DNA from: Hemerocallis citrina
Lineage: Eukaryota > Streptophyta > Magnoliopsida > Asparagales > Asphodelaceae
NCBI GenBank assembly: GCA_017893485.1
Contig: CM030367.1
Location: forward strand, 139,008,388 to 139,072,387
Direction of reading: 5' to 3'
Length of the DNA: 64,000 nucleotides
Below, in pieces: positions 54,469 through 64,000 of the stretch. The first letter of the stretch is position 1; each line of letters begins with the position of its first letter. Both the position numbers and the translations under genes were made by a program. Under the pieces are notes generated by a model. The model saw only the letters and a list, made by a program, of their open reading frames with translations, was not told the origin of the DNA and made no database searches.

Positions 54469-55605
54469 TCACTCGGAATTTTTTGGTTTGTTGAGGACGA
54501 GCTTGAGCGGCTGATCTATTAGGACATGAATGAAGTGAGCTTGAAAATATGGTCGGAGTATCCTATTGGCCATTACCAATGAGTAAGCAACTTGTTCCAT
54601 TCGGGCATATTGGTGCTCCGCCTCGTGCAAGACTTTGCCCCCATCTTCCTCCTTGAAAAGTACGGCACTAAGCACGTGTTCAGATGCGGCCCAATAGAGG
54701 TAGAGGGGCTCACTCGGTTCTGGTTTGCTGAGGTGCGGAGGGCTGAACAGGTAGGTCTTTAGCTGGTCGAATGCCTGCTGTTGGAGTTCTTCCCATTTGA
54801 AGCCTTTAGCCATCCGGAGGGCTTTGAAGAACGAGAGCGATTTTTTTCTGGATTTGGAAAGAAAATGGCCGATGGCCACCAGCCGACCCGGGAGCCTCTG
54901 TACTTCTTTGATATTTCTTGGAGGGGCCATGTCCAATATGGCCTAGATCTTCTCGGGGTTCACCTCAATTCCCTGCTGGCTGACCACGAATCCGAAAAAT
55001 TTCTCCGAAGTGATGCCGAAGGCGCATTTGGAGGGGTTAAGTCTCATGTTGTGGGACCTTAGGACTCTGAAGGCTTCCTTTAGATCGGTGATGTGGTCTT
55101 GGCCTCGGAAGCTTTTGACTAGCATGTCATCAATATAGACCTCCATGTTTTGACCTATTTATTCCTTAAACACTCGATTAACGAGCCTCTGGTAGGTAGC
55201 ACCGGCGTTCTTCAGTCCGAAGGGCATGACCCGATAACAGTATAGGCCCTGGTCAGTCACAAAGGCAGTTTTAGGATATCGGGAGGGAACATTCTAATTT
55301 GGTTATAGCCTGAAAAGACATCCATGAAGCTCAACAGTTCATGGTCGGAAGTCGCATCAATCAGGGTATCAATGCTCGGCAGGGGGAATGGATCTTTGGG
55401 GCAGGTCTTGTTGGAATCTGTGAAGTCTATGCAGATTCTCCATTTCCCGCTTGGTTTCTTCACTATTACTATGTTGGCCAGCTATTTGGGATAGCTGACT
55501 TCCTGGATAAAACGAGCCGAGAGGAGCTTGTTCACTTCTTCTTTGGTTGCCAGCTGCCTTTCGGGGGCAAATTTTTGGCGCTTCGGTTAGACGGGCTTTG
55601 AATCT
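54469..55605 (-). pseudogene. pol: Gypsy reverse transcriptase and first RNase H, broken
   Basis: RT pieces run from about 55600 down: KWRICIDFTDSNKTCPKDPF (55257-55463), the catalytic YIDDMLVKS (about 55120-55146), then SKCAFGITSEKFFGFVVSQQ. After a short gap the connection and RNase H follow (54469-54936): FKWEELQQQAFDQLKTYL and EHQYARMEQVAYSLVMA. Frameshifts or stops lie at about 55250, 55150 and 54940. Confidence 0.85.
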
Positions 55606-55646
55606 GGGTGGATGCTGAGTTGGTGCATACTGAGGTCCTCTGAGAT

Positions 55647-56348
55647 TCATGGTATATTCGAGGGCTTCCAGGTGAAGAGATCAACATTCCGCCTGATGCA
55701 GTCAGTGATGGCCAGTTTTAGGTCTAGGGAGAGGAACTGACTCACTTGGAACCACTTAGTTTTGTCATCCTCAGTGAATGGGATTTCTTCCAATTGGTCG
55801 ATGGGCTCAGAGCCCAATGAGTTCCTGTCGGATAGAAGTTCGACCACTTTGAGGGGGAAAACTCTGCCTCCCACCATGGCCAGGGAGCAGGACCTGGTCG
55901 ATTCTTGATTGCCTTGGACCACGCCGACTCCGTGGTCGGTAGGGAACTTCATTTTCAGGTGGTATGCGGAGGGTATCGCTTGGAGGGAACAGAGGCTGGG
56001 CCTGCCCAGGAATACATTGTAGGCAGCTTTGATATTGACCACCATGAAATCCATGGCTTCTGTTTGGATATTTGGAACTGTTTCGGCTATGACTTCGAGC
56101 GTGATTATCCCCTAAATCTGTACCTAAGTGCCTGAAATCCCGTGCAGTATGTACCCCGCCGGCTTGAGTCTTTCTCGAGAGAGTTTGAGCGCTTCGAATG
56201 CGGCAAGGAACATGATGTTCACCAAGCTTGCATTGTCGATGAGGATACGGCGAACCTCGTGATTCACCATGCCAAGGCTGACCAAAAGGGTGTCACAGTG
56301 AGGTAGTTGGACACCTTCCAGGTCGTCGTTGGAGAATGAGACTGCCAT
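55647..56348 (-). pseudogene. pol: Gypsy protease region, broken
   Basis: 56124-56348 includes the aspartic protease strand LIDNASLVNIMFLAAFEALK. The active-site DNGSS of relatives is changed to DNASL. 55647-56054 continues with the PR-RT linker (MDFMVVNIKAAYNVFLGRPS). The block is broken near 56100. Confidence 0.78.
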
Positions 56349-56358
56349 GCTTGGGTCC

Positions 56359-58034
56359 CTAGGGATGGGTGGTCATGGACCGAGTTAACATCTCGTACGA
56401 AGGCGTTGCAGAAAGTATTCGACTCTCCCCCCATGGGGCCACCGTGAAGACAGTGAAGGACGGTCGGCCCTCCCGCCTCATCAGGCTCGGGTTCCGCCTC
56501 AGGATGCCGACCGGTCTCTCAAGGAGGGGGTGAAGACCGCTGGTCTCGTTGATTGGTTTGGGTGATCCCTCAAGTAACTCCTCTGGATGAGGGCCTCTAT
56601 CTCGTCTTTGAAAGCATGACACGAATCCGTCTCGTGCCTGTGGTCCCGGTGGAACCGACAGTAAAATCTATGATCATTTTTCTTATTGTTGTTGGGTCGA
56701 GGAGGATGGTGGACGATCCCCTTGTCCCCAATCTCCATAAGAATGACCGACACGCTATGAGTCAGCGGGGTGAACTTTTCGAAGCAGGGGACCGGAGGCG
56801 ATCGTTTTTTGCCAAGGGGATCTTTTTGAGACTTCTTCATGGACTTCGGACCATCTACCATCCTCTTTCGCTTAGCGGGAACTTTTGTCAGACCTTCAGG
56901 GTGCAGAGCTTCTTCAGCTCGAATATACTTTTTGACCCTGTGAAGGAAATAATGAAAATTGATTTGGGGCTTCTTTGCCAGGGAGGAGTTTAGCTGGCCA
57001 TGGAGAACGTTATGTCGGAAAGTCGCGGACGTGATGCCAGCATTAAAAGAAGAGACTGCCCTGGTGAACCTCCGCACAAAGTCCCGTAGGGACTCTTCTC
57101 CCTTGTGTTTGAGGTCTAGAAGTGATGCGCTCGTCTTCTCGACCTTGCGAATGGTCACAAAGTAAGCGAGAAAGTTTACCTCGAGCTGTTCAAAAGAGAA
57201 GATCGAGTTGGGGGCGAGCTTTGAGAACCTTTCCCTTGCCGAGCCACGCAAAGTGGTGGGGAATGCTCGACAGAGAAGAGGATCCGAGGTGCTGTGAATC
57301 ATCATGAGGGTTTTGAACCTCTCTATGTAACCAGTTGGATCACTCTCTCCATCATATGTCTCGAACTGAGGTGGTCAAAAATTCCTCAGGATCGAGGTGT
57401 CAAGAATTCGAGCTGAGAATGGGGGTCCGGTAGGATGGTACTCCCACCTGGATTGGCTACCACCCTCGCCGATACGGGCGAGGCAATTCTCCATCTCCTG
57501 GAGTCGCCTAAGGATAGCATATCCCTCCTCATTGGTCGGGTCGAGCCATGTGAGTCGCTACTTAGGTTTCTCTCTTTCTGAATTGGGTCTTCGACTGGTT
57601 GTTCGGTCTGGGTGCACCTCGGATGGCTAGGAGGACCTCGTTCCTGAACTCCTGGAACTCGGTCCTCGTGATCGCGACCTCTTCGAATTGGATCGTCGGA
57701 GGTCGTCGATCTCTGGGTGAGCGACTGTGCCATTGCTTCCGACCTTGTAGGCTATGGGTCGAAACCTGGACGGAGGAGGCAGCTCCACTCCTGGAACGAT
57801 TGAGCTGTTTCCGTAGGTCATCTCAGGTTTTCGATGGTTGATGATCTTCCAAAGGTCATCGGCTTCCTGGCGCTCGGATCGCTCAGCGGCTAAGTGTGAG
57901 ATGCTCGGACCCTGACCCAGGGGATTCTCGGGTCGATGCCTTCGGGAACTTTGTGTGTCCGCCTGACTGTGGGTCCAGTGATGATGCTCGGCACACCGCC
58001 CTGCCGTTGATGCCCTCTTTGGTTTAGGGGCCAT
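56359..58034 (-). pseudogene. gag: Gypsy gag, broken
   Basis: Start at 58034 (MAPKPKRAST), 52 bp after the primer site. The amino part is open to 57627. The gag domain at 57305-56499 has SLAKKPQINFHYFLHRVKKY and ends with an intact zinc-knuckle-like CRFHRDHRHETDSCHAFKDE. Frameshifts lie between 57630 and 57300 and near 56500. It is closely related to the gag fragment at 807-2203. Confidence 0.82.
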
Positions 58035-58085
58035 AAGAAGGGTGGAGTCTGGAGAGATGAATCTGGTTTTGGGTCTGTCAAGCCT

Positions 58086-58103
58086 TCCCACAGACGGCGC
58101 CAA
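58086..58103 (-). other. Gypsy primer-binding site
   Basis: The minus strand reads TTGGCGCCGTCTGTGGGA, the same type as at 3755. It lies two bases from the LTR end. Confidence 0.85.
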
Positions 58104-58105
58104 CC

Positions 58106-60335
58106 TGATGCTACTTATTTCTGATGCGTGAGCAATAGGTGTGAGTTCTTCTAATTTGTGAAGTGGAAGGGACAAATCTCAACCGCAGATCCGGTCTGTT
58201 ACTGGAGGTCGGCTTGGAAAGGTAGCTGGTGGTTGGCCGATCGAAACACTTGCATAGCGCTTAGAAATAGTGAGATAAATTTCGGCGACAGGTGTTGTAA
58301 GTCTCAGCTATCTAAATAAACAGATAAACTAGACACAAATTAAAACCTCGCAAGTGTACGAATCGTTTATAGAAGCGTAGTGAAAAGCAAGGGTCAATCC
58401 CACAGAGATTGTAGAAATTAACTCACTAATCAATAATAAAAAAGAAAATGCAAATCATAAAGTTTTGTTCTAAAGTATATTTTGAAAGGAAAAAGAAAAG
58501 ATTTAAAACTAGATCAAGTAGTTCTCAATTTGAATCACAAATATCTATTAAAGTAGTTGGGCTTGATTTCCACCTATAGTCAAGAATGTTGTTTCACCTT
58601 CTACACTACTCCAATCACTCATGTTTGTTCCTTTAAGGGCATGGTATCTACTCCTTAAAGTTAAGATTTCCCTAAGCCAAGAATTAGGCATGGTATCTAC
58701 TCTAATTCGTTTCTTTCCTTAAGTATTTAGCATGGTATCTACTAAGTTGCACTTGAAGAAAGCATAGGAACAATGGAAATGAACAAACACTCAAAGTTCT
58801 AGAAATTGGTATCAGATCTAGATCCTCTAAGTTGATTAAACGAAGAACCTAAATGATTCCTGTGTTACAAGTTATGAGCATAGGATATGGGTCATCTCTA
58901 TACTCATATAACAGAGTCAGTTTTATAATCCGCAAACTTGATAATATCAGGTTCTTCAGATCAGTCGACTTGCTGTCACTCTCAGTCGACTGCTCCTAAG
59001 AACTTTCTATCAATTGTTGCTTCATATTATAAATTTTTATCAATACAACCAGGCTTAATCAATAAGTGATAAAAGAAGTGTTATTAGAAGATTATAAACA
59101 TTACATGACTACGGTTTCAATCAGCCCAACAATGAAATTAGTTGCACATAATACAACTTTTATTGATTAAAAATATAGAATTCATAACTCTAACAATTAA
59201 AACAAAAACTAGAGAGAAGAAGAAGTAACACTGATTATTATGATATTCAGCCTTGAAGTCGACTTGAACTGCTTCTAAGTCGACTTGTTCTCCCTTTCAG
59301 TGCACTCGATCTCCTCCTTTGTTTGATTGTACTTGATCTTCCTTCATTGATTCCTTCTTTTCTTTATCTCTTGATCTGATTGTCACTATCAGATATCCAG
59401 AGATTGAGAGATATATGATTTTCGAGATAGAGATATATTTCCCGAGATAGAGATATATTTCCCGAGATGATGTCTTCTGTGTATTCCGGCCTTTTTATAG
59501 TCTCTTTTGCCCACATATGCAGATCTCAAGTTCCTGATTCTTATCTCTTCACGCATAGGACTGAGTCGATCTTCTTACTTGCCAATCCCCGGTTCTTTAA
59601 CTTTGATTGTTATTTGCAGATAACCTGGGTTTGGATAACTTAATTTTGATTTGGATTTGGATGAGGATGGATCTTCAACTATCTTTATCTTTTAACTCTG
59701 CTGAATACCAGTCGGCTGGTTTTGGAATCAGTCGACTTGTGCCGTGAATTCTGTAGATTCATAATTAGTCAGTCAAGTCGACTGTCTTTTGGAGTGAGTC
59801 GACTGTACTGTGCAGCTTCGGAACTCAACCTCCTCTGTCCAGTCGACTGATTTGAAGTACCAGTCGACTTGTGTTCTGCAGCTTCCTGTGTATCATCCTC
59901 TCAGTCTTGAGTAAATCTTGAATCTGCTTCGTTTAGTTGCTTTTAGGCTGTTTCCTATGAAAAAAGAAAAGAAGAGTAAATTACCACATATAGAGAACTT
60001 AAATGTCTACTTGTATTCAGATTATTGCTCTTAAATATGGATATTATTGGGTTCATCAACAGGCCCTCCGACGATCTAGTCAGTCGCTAGAAAGGGTAAG
60101 AAAGCTAGGGTTCAGGTGAGAAATTTTTTATTACCTTTCTCAAGGAGGAGGGGGCCTGGTATTTATAGGCAGAGTAAATGGGTATCTGACCCTAATGGAC
60201 TGGGTCAGGCCCGTTTGTCTGTGGGCCTGAAGCTGCAGAAGGCCCGTTGGACCTTTTGACCTAATGATCTCAGATGAGTGACTATTGAGGTGATCTGGTA
60301 GCCCTGATTGGGCCACATCACTTATACCCACATCA
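58106..60335 (-). repeat. Gypsy 5' LTR, 459 bp once the nested insertion is removed
   Basis: Minus strand start TGATGTGGGTATAAG, end GCATCA. It is homologous to 2275-2733. It is split after position 58292 by a solo LTR. Confidence 0.87.
58293..60058. mobile_element. Solo LTR nested in the Gypsy LTR, 1766 bp
   Basis: Starts TGTTGTAAGTC and ends GGTTCATCA, with perfect TSD ACAGG (58288-58292, 60059-60063). The early block CGCAAGTGTACGAATCG and GGGTCAATCCCACAGAGATTG is typical of long LTRs of Tat/Ogre or Athila-like elements. Many AGTCGACT-type motifs occur between 58960 and 59880. There is no coding frame. Confidence 0.85.
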
Positions 60336-60479
60336 GATATCACACAGATCTGTTATATTTACAACTCCTTGTCAACACCAAGCAATAGCAATAAGAATAA
60401 CACAACCTTATTCTAGGATAGACTAGTCGCATATCAGAGTTTCTTCAACCCAACATGGTCAATATCAATATTTACCAAA

Positions 60480-61891
60480 AAAAACTAGAATACAATAAGT
60501 CCAAGAAACAACTACACAAGAAAATTTTCAAAAACAATTGGAAGATCTATGCGGAAAGGACCCTTTAGCATAATGGGACTTGGGAAAATCCACATCACAT
60601 ATAGAGTTAATAGATAAAAACAAAATAATAAATGTTAAACCTATATGACACACTCTAACAGATTTAGAAGAATTAAAAATACATATAAAAGAACTGATGA
60701 AAAATAATTACATAAGAATCACAAAGCCTGCATTCATCACCAGCATTTATAGTAAGAAACATTCAGGAGAAAAAAGAGGTAAATCTCGAATGGTAGTAAA
60801 TTATAAGGAATTAAATAAAAATACTAAAAGATTTGGATATCAACTACTAGATATGCAGATACTACTTAACACAGTAAGAACAAGAAAATATATTCAAAAT
60901 TTGATGGTAATTCAGGATTTTACCACGTTAAACTAACAGAAGACTCAAAACAATTAACAACATTTAGTACACCGCAAGAATTTTTTGAATGGAATGTATG
61001 ACCATTCAGATATAAAAACAGTTTAGGAGTATTTCATGAATATATGGATAAGATATTTGAAAAATACAACAATTTTATACTAGTATAGGTAGATGATATT
61101 CCAATAGGATTCAAAAACGAAGAACAACATAAAGAGCATTTACTAAAATTCATAGAAATAGTAAAAAAATGCAGGTATTATACTATCAAAAAAGAAAATG
61201 GGATTGTTCAAAACTGAGATAGAATTCTTAAGAACAAAATTATCACATGAAGGAATAGAACTACAGTCGCGTATAGCACAAAAAATAAAGACATTTCCTA
61301 ATGTCCTAAAAGAAAAAGGAGAAGAACAATTCATAATTGGACTACTAATACATACCGAATTTATCAGCAAAAAGAAATTGGTTACAACAAAAGCTAAAAA
61401 AGTTTAAGAAATAAGAATGGACTCTAGAGGATGAAGAAAAACTTAAATATTAAAACAACAAACTTTAGAATTAAATCAGCTAAGATTACACATTAAAGAA
61501 TATTCATGGATAATAGAAACAGATGCATGTGAAGATAATTGTGAAGATAATAGAAACAGATGCAGTTGAAATATGTGAAAAAGATGAAAGACTAGCCAGA
61601 TATACTAGTAGATCATTCACACAAACTCAACAAAATTACCACAAAAATGAAAAAGAACTATTAGCAATCTTAAAAGCTATAAAAAATTTTGAATTATTCA
61701 TAATACATACGAAATTTACAATAAGGACAGATAATACCCAAGCAAAGAGTTGAATTAACAAAATAATAGATCCAACTAAAGCAAATAAAAGATTGATAAG
61801 ATGTCAAATGGAGTTACCACATTATGTCTTCTCAATAAAAAATATAAAAGGAAAAGATAATATTCTAGCAGATTTCTTATCAAGAAACTAA
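60480..61891 (+). pseudogene. RT/RH: Viral reverse transcriptase and RNase H, broken
   Basis: Copies viral RNA into DNA. Open pieces carry RT block RMVVNYKELNKNT (60697-60936). Next, after a frameshift near 60905, come EDSKQLTTFSTP and the catalytic VDD at 61089-61097, with a TAG stop directly before it (61086). A further piece is 61198-61407. RNase H follows (about 61500-61891) with ARYTSRSFTQTQQNYHKNEK and DNILADFLSR. A 20-bp duplicated segment (GAAGATAATAGAAACAGATG type) lies at 61505-61565. It has several stops and shifts and is not functional. Confidence 0.85.
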
Positions 61892-62042
61892 CAATTTTAT
61901 TTTTACAGGATAGATAATAGAGTCCAGCATATAGAACAGGAAATAGTCTTCCCAAAGGAGACTGTGGAGCAACTAAAATGAGCATTTAACCAATTACGTT
62001 TGCCGATATGTTGTCTTCAAATTATATTTTACCAACATATAA

Positions 62043-62786
62043 ATGCAGAACATATTGAAAAAAATGAGTGAAGGGAGTGAACCTATTAACCCACAAAATC
62101 ACAAAAATAGCCACACAAGAAGGAAGCGACACATCATACTACCAACTACCTACAAAGAGAGTTTACTCTTAGATCCTCCAAAATATTACAAGAACAATAT
62201 ATTTTTACAATATACTGAGAAATTATATCAGACCACCCAGGCTAATCAATTTATCAAAACTATTTCTCATCAACATATGAACAAAGTGATAATACTACCA
62301 GGAGCAAATCCAAAGACAGCAAAAGTATTATTCAAAAGAGGGCTTAACCACTGCATATATCCATCAAGAGAATGTGAAGAACTTAGCCAACTACCAAAAA
62401 AAGTATATAAAGCTATTAAGAGTTATTTTGGCCATACAAATGCCTCCAAAATATATGTCCAGATATTTTCGGCTATTCCAAAATTTATTGAAGATTATGA
62501 ACTTCCCGCTGAGTATATCATAAAAATAGGGATAACTACACAAATCCTGTTTGGATCAAACGAATATTATACCATATAAAATGAAGAATTCGAGAATATA
62601 ATCCTAGAAAGAAGAGCTATGAGATTTAGAACAATGTATTGTGAAATGAAGGACATACAAAATAGAGACAGTAACATATGGATCTATGATAGCCCTGACC
62701 CACAAAAATTAATGATTTACAACATAGTAAAAATTAAACAACCACAGTCAAAGAAAGAATTTTTGACAGCTAGTATCAAATTCTAG
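62043..62786 (+). pseudogene. TAV-like: Transactivator/viroplasmin-like viral ORF, one in-frame stop
   Basis: By position after RNase H this is the inclusion-body/translation transactivator ORF of the virus. One frame runs from ATG 62043 to TAG 62784 (247 codons) with a single TAA at 62577-62579, so it is far less damaged than the pol genes. Visible content: a basic amino end, then a central stretch (ECEELSQLPKKVYKAIKSYF; SAIPKFIEDYELPAEYIIKI) that I judge similar to the core of this family. The start could also be the second ATG nine codons later. Confidence 0.65.
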
Positions 62787-62797
62787 ATAAAGGAGTC

Positions 62798-62929
62798 ATG
62801 ACAATGACAGAAGAGACAGCTGTCCACTACTATAGATTGATGAGGATGGAGCCACAACATAAATGCGAACAATGCGGAAAACAACAAGATAAGGCTGACG
62901 AAGAACTGTTTCTAATGCGAAGCACGTGA
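62798..62929 (+). CDS. Small ORF with CxxC motif, 43 codons
   Basis: ATG 62798 to TGA 62927. It includes MEPQHKCEQCGKQQ, a possible half zinc finger. It follows the transactivator-like ORF by 11 bp in another frame and may be its shifted carboxyl end rather than a separate gene. Confidence 0.4.
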   Translation: MTMTEETAVHYYRLMRMEPQHKCEQCGKQQDKADEELFLMRST

Positions 62930-63759
62930 AGATGCTGGCCAGAAGAAGAAAAAAATTAACGTAAGCAGTGGCGTAATAGGCTCAATTATTTATCTATGAT
63001 GTAAGCAGTGATATAATGAGAGAAATAATTGTAACGGATGTAATGTCATCCTTCTTTCTATTAAAGGGGAGGCTGAGTAAGGGAGAAGGGAGACATCTAG
63101 AAGAGAGAAATTCCATATAAGTTGGTAAGAAAAATTTGGTCTGTAAGGAGATTGAGAGGAATAAAAAATTATCTTTCTATGAGTTTTGCTACCAGTTCTA
63201 ATATAAAATAAGATATGAAAAACTAATTTTCTTTGCTTAGGGAAAGTTTTGTAAGGCTCTGCCTGAAGGATCTTGCAAAAAAACTCATTTGTAAACTTAT
63301 ATAGTTAGACTGTACACATAGTAGTAGGAAACGAGCTAGGTTGTGGTTGTTTGTATCGAGGTGATACTAGTTGTTCCAGACATATGTCTCAGATGAAGCT
63401 CTCTTGAAGAGCATAGTAGTCCTGAGATGGGAGGAACGTAAAAGGAGCATTGAAATCGGAGTGCATACCAGAGGATTTTATCCACTGGTAGTAACTGATA
63501 TAAGCAGCTCAAAGAAGTTTAACTAGGTCTGAAGCATGATGGGCCATTTTATTTGGATTTTTAGAGTATTCTTAGAAATCTCTCCTTACTCATGATTTCA
63601 TACTTGTTGTTTTATATCCCAAAATCACTAAACAGAATAATAGATAATAATAATAATAATTTCAGTCTTGGTTCAGAAATTTATGAATTAATGATTAATT
63701 ATCAATGAAATGATTGAATGCTGGTCTTTGATGTTTGTTACCCTGAAATATTAACAAGC
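62930..63759 (+). promoter_or_regulatory. Putative viral intergenic region and leader
   Basis: Non-coding stretch between the last and first ORFs, where Caulimoviridae carry the promoter and leader of the pregenomic RNA. GATGTAAGCAGTG at 62999 recalls the activator element of such promoters, and TTCTATTAAAGG at 63056 may be a TATA-like site. Short frames in the following 700 bp fit a leader. No clear Met-tRNA primer site was found. Confidence 0.45.
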
Positions 63760-64000
63760 ATGGATGATATTTATGAATTTAAATTAATCTTCTTTAGCAT
63801 ACAGAGAGTAATAATTATAATAATATATCAAATTAATCTTGGAGAAACTAGTAATATAAATATCCAAATAATTGATGATTTAACTTACTTTAAAAGATCT
63901 TTATTATTTTATAAAAATGGAGAACTTAGGAGTTACATATGGAGTCCTACAACAGCATATCGACAATTTTTGGAAGAAAATGAACATGTTGGGGAAAGAA
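63760..64000 (+). CDS. Start of an ORF open to the window edge, probably first viral ORF
   Basis: From ATG 63760 the frame is open for 80 codons to the end of the window. It starts MDDIYEFKLIF and later has LRSYIWSPTTAYRQFLEENE. In a circular viral map this position, after the leader, is the first ORF. Its presence implies the viral sequence continues to the right. No family was recognised. Confidence 0.5.
   Translation, partial: MDDIYEFKLIFFSIQRVIIIIIYQINLGETSNINIQIIDDLTYFKRSLLFYKNGELRSYIWSPTTAYRQFLEENEHVGER

Larger units (their letters stand above)
52893..60335 (-). mobile_element. Ty3/Gypsy Tat element, decayed, 3' end lost, inserted in the pararetrovirus
   Basis: Right to left: LTR 60335-58106 (with a nested solo LTR), primer site, gag, protease, RT with a first RNase H, remains of a second RNase H, and then an opposite-strand ORF. 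No 3' LTR or integrase is found, so the left junction at about 52893 is a deletion edge. The second RNase H and the antisense ORF are marks of the Tat clade. The next 5 bp on the right are GATAT (60336-60340) but their partner is lost. Confidence 0.85.
60341..64000 (+). mobile_element. Endogenous pararetrovirus remnant, right block
   Basis: Continues the left block after the Gypsy insertion: upstream pol, RT, RNase H, a transactivator-like ORF, a long non-coding leader-like region, then the start of another open frame at the window edge. Confidence 0.8.

Noticed and set aside
63150..63350. Met-tRNA primer site in the viral leader
   Set aside because: Only weak matches to TGGTATCAGAGC were seen. 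None is good enough to call.

Overview
This is plant nuclear DNA, most likely from a eudicot, and it is almost entirely transposable elements. I find no bacterial features, no tRNA or rRNA genes, no CRISPR array and no host gene I would defend. The plant call rests on Tat-type Ty3/Gypsy elements, a TRIM, a Copia element with the initiator-Met tRNA primer site, plant-type Helitrons ending in CTAG, Mutator-like elements (MULEs) with 9-bp target duplications, hAT elements with 8-bp duplications, PIF/Harbinger-like MITEs with TTA/TAA duplications, and an endogenous plant pararetrovirus. The species cannot be identified from the sequence. Target-site duplications (TSDs), read directly, fix most element borders and give a relative insertion order.

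Layout. 1-806: a TRIM (minus strand) inserted into the gag of a Gypsy fragment (807-2733, minus). 2976-8823: a MITE split by a young Gypsy element (3162-8325, TSD GGATC) that keeps gag, protease and part of reverse transcriptase but has lost RNase H and integrase. 9012-9847: a hAT element. 9966-18802: a second MITE split by a solo LTR (10385-18456, TSD TTAAT), itself split by another solo LTR (12953-17203, TSD GCTTT), with a small MULE MITE (17249-17649) also inside. 19093-20380: a non-autonomous MULE. 20741-23706: a shrunken Copia element. 24.7-27.7 kb: an unclassified element built from six roughly 340-bp tandem units, each with a large palindrome. 27910-31923: a third MITE, a hAT element, a short Helitron chain, a hairpin MITE and a palindrome-rich MULE MITE.

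32214-35309: five Helitrons joined head to tail. 35712-42699: three more Helitrons in series, the first split by a 5.3-kb solo LTR (35735-41013, TSD GAGAA). 42712-47828: a full-length MULE whose transposase frame (43366-46041) has nine in-frame stops and no frameshift. 48152-49929: a hAT element carrying a nested hAT MITE and a Helitron. 50.2-64.0 kb: an endogenous pararetrovirus remnant (coat protein zinc finger, movement protein, reverse transcriptase/RNase H, transactivator-like ORF). It is split by a decayed Tat Gypsy element (about 52.9-60.3 kb, minus) whose only remaining LTR holds a 1.77-kb solo LTR.

The most unusual recurring signal is in the DNA elements. Three MITEs that share one terminal repeat each carry several copies of a near-palindrome about 20 bp long, and the palindrome sequence differs from element to element. 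Three or four MULE-like elements do the same with other palindromes near their ends. All genes seen are element or viral genes. The coding frames are mostly broken, so activity would depend on proteins supplied from elsewhere in the genome.
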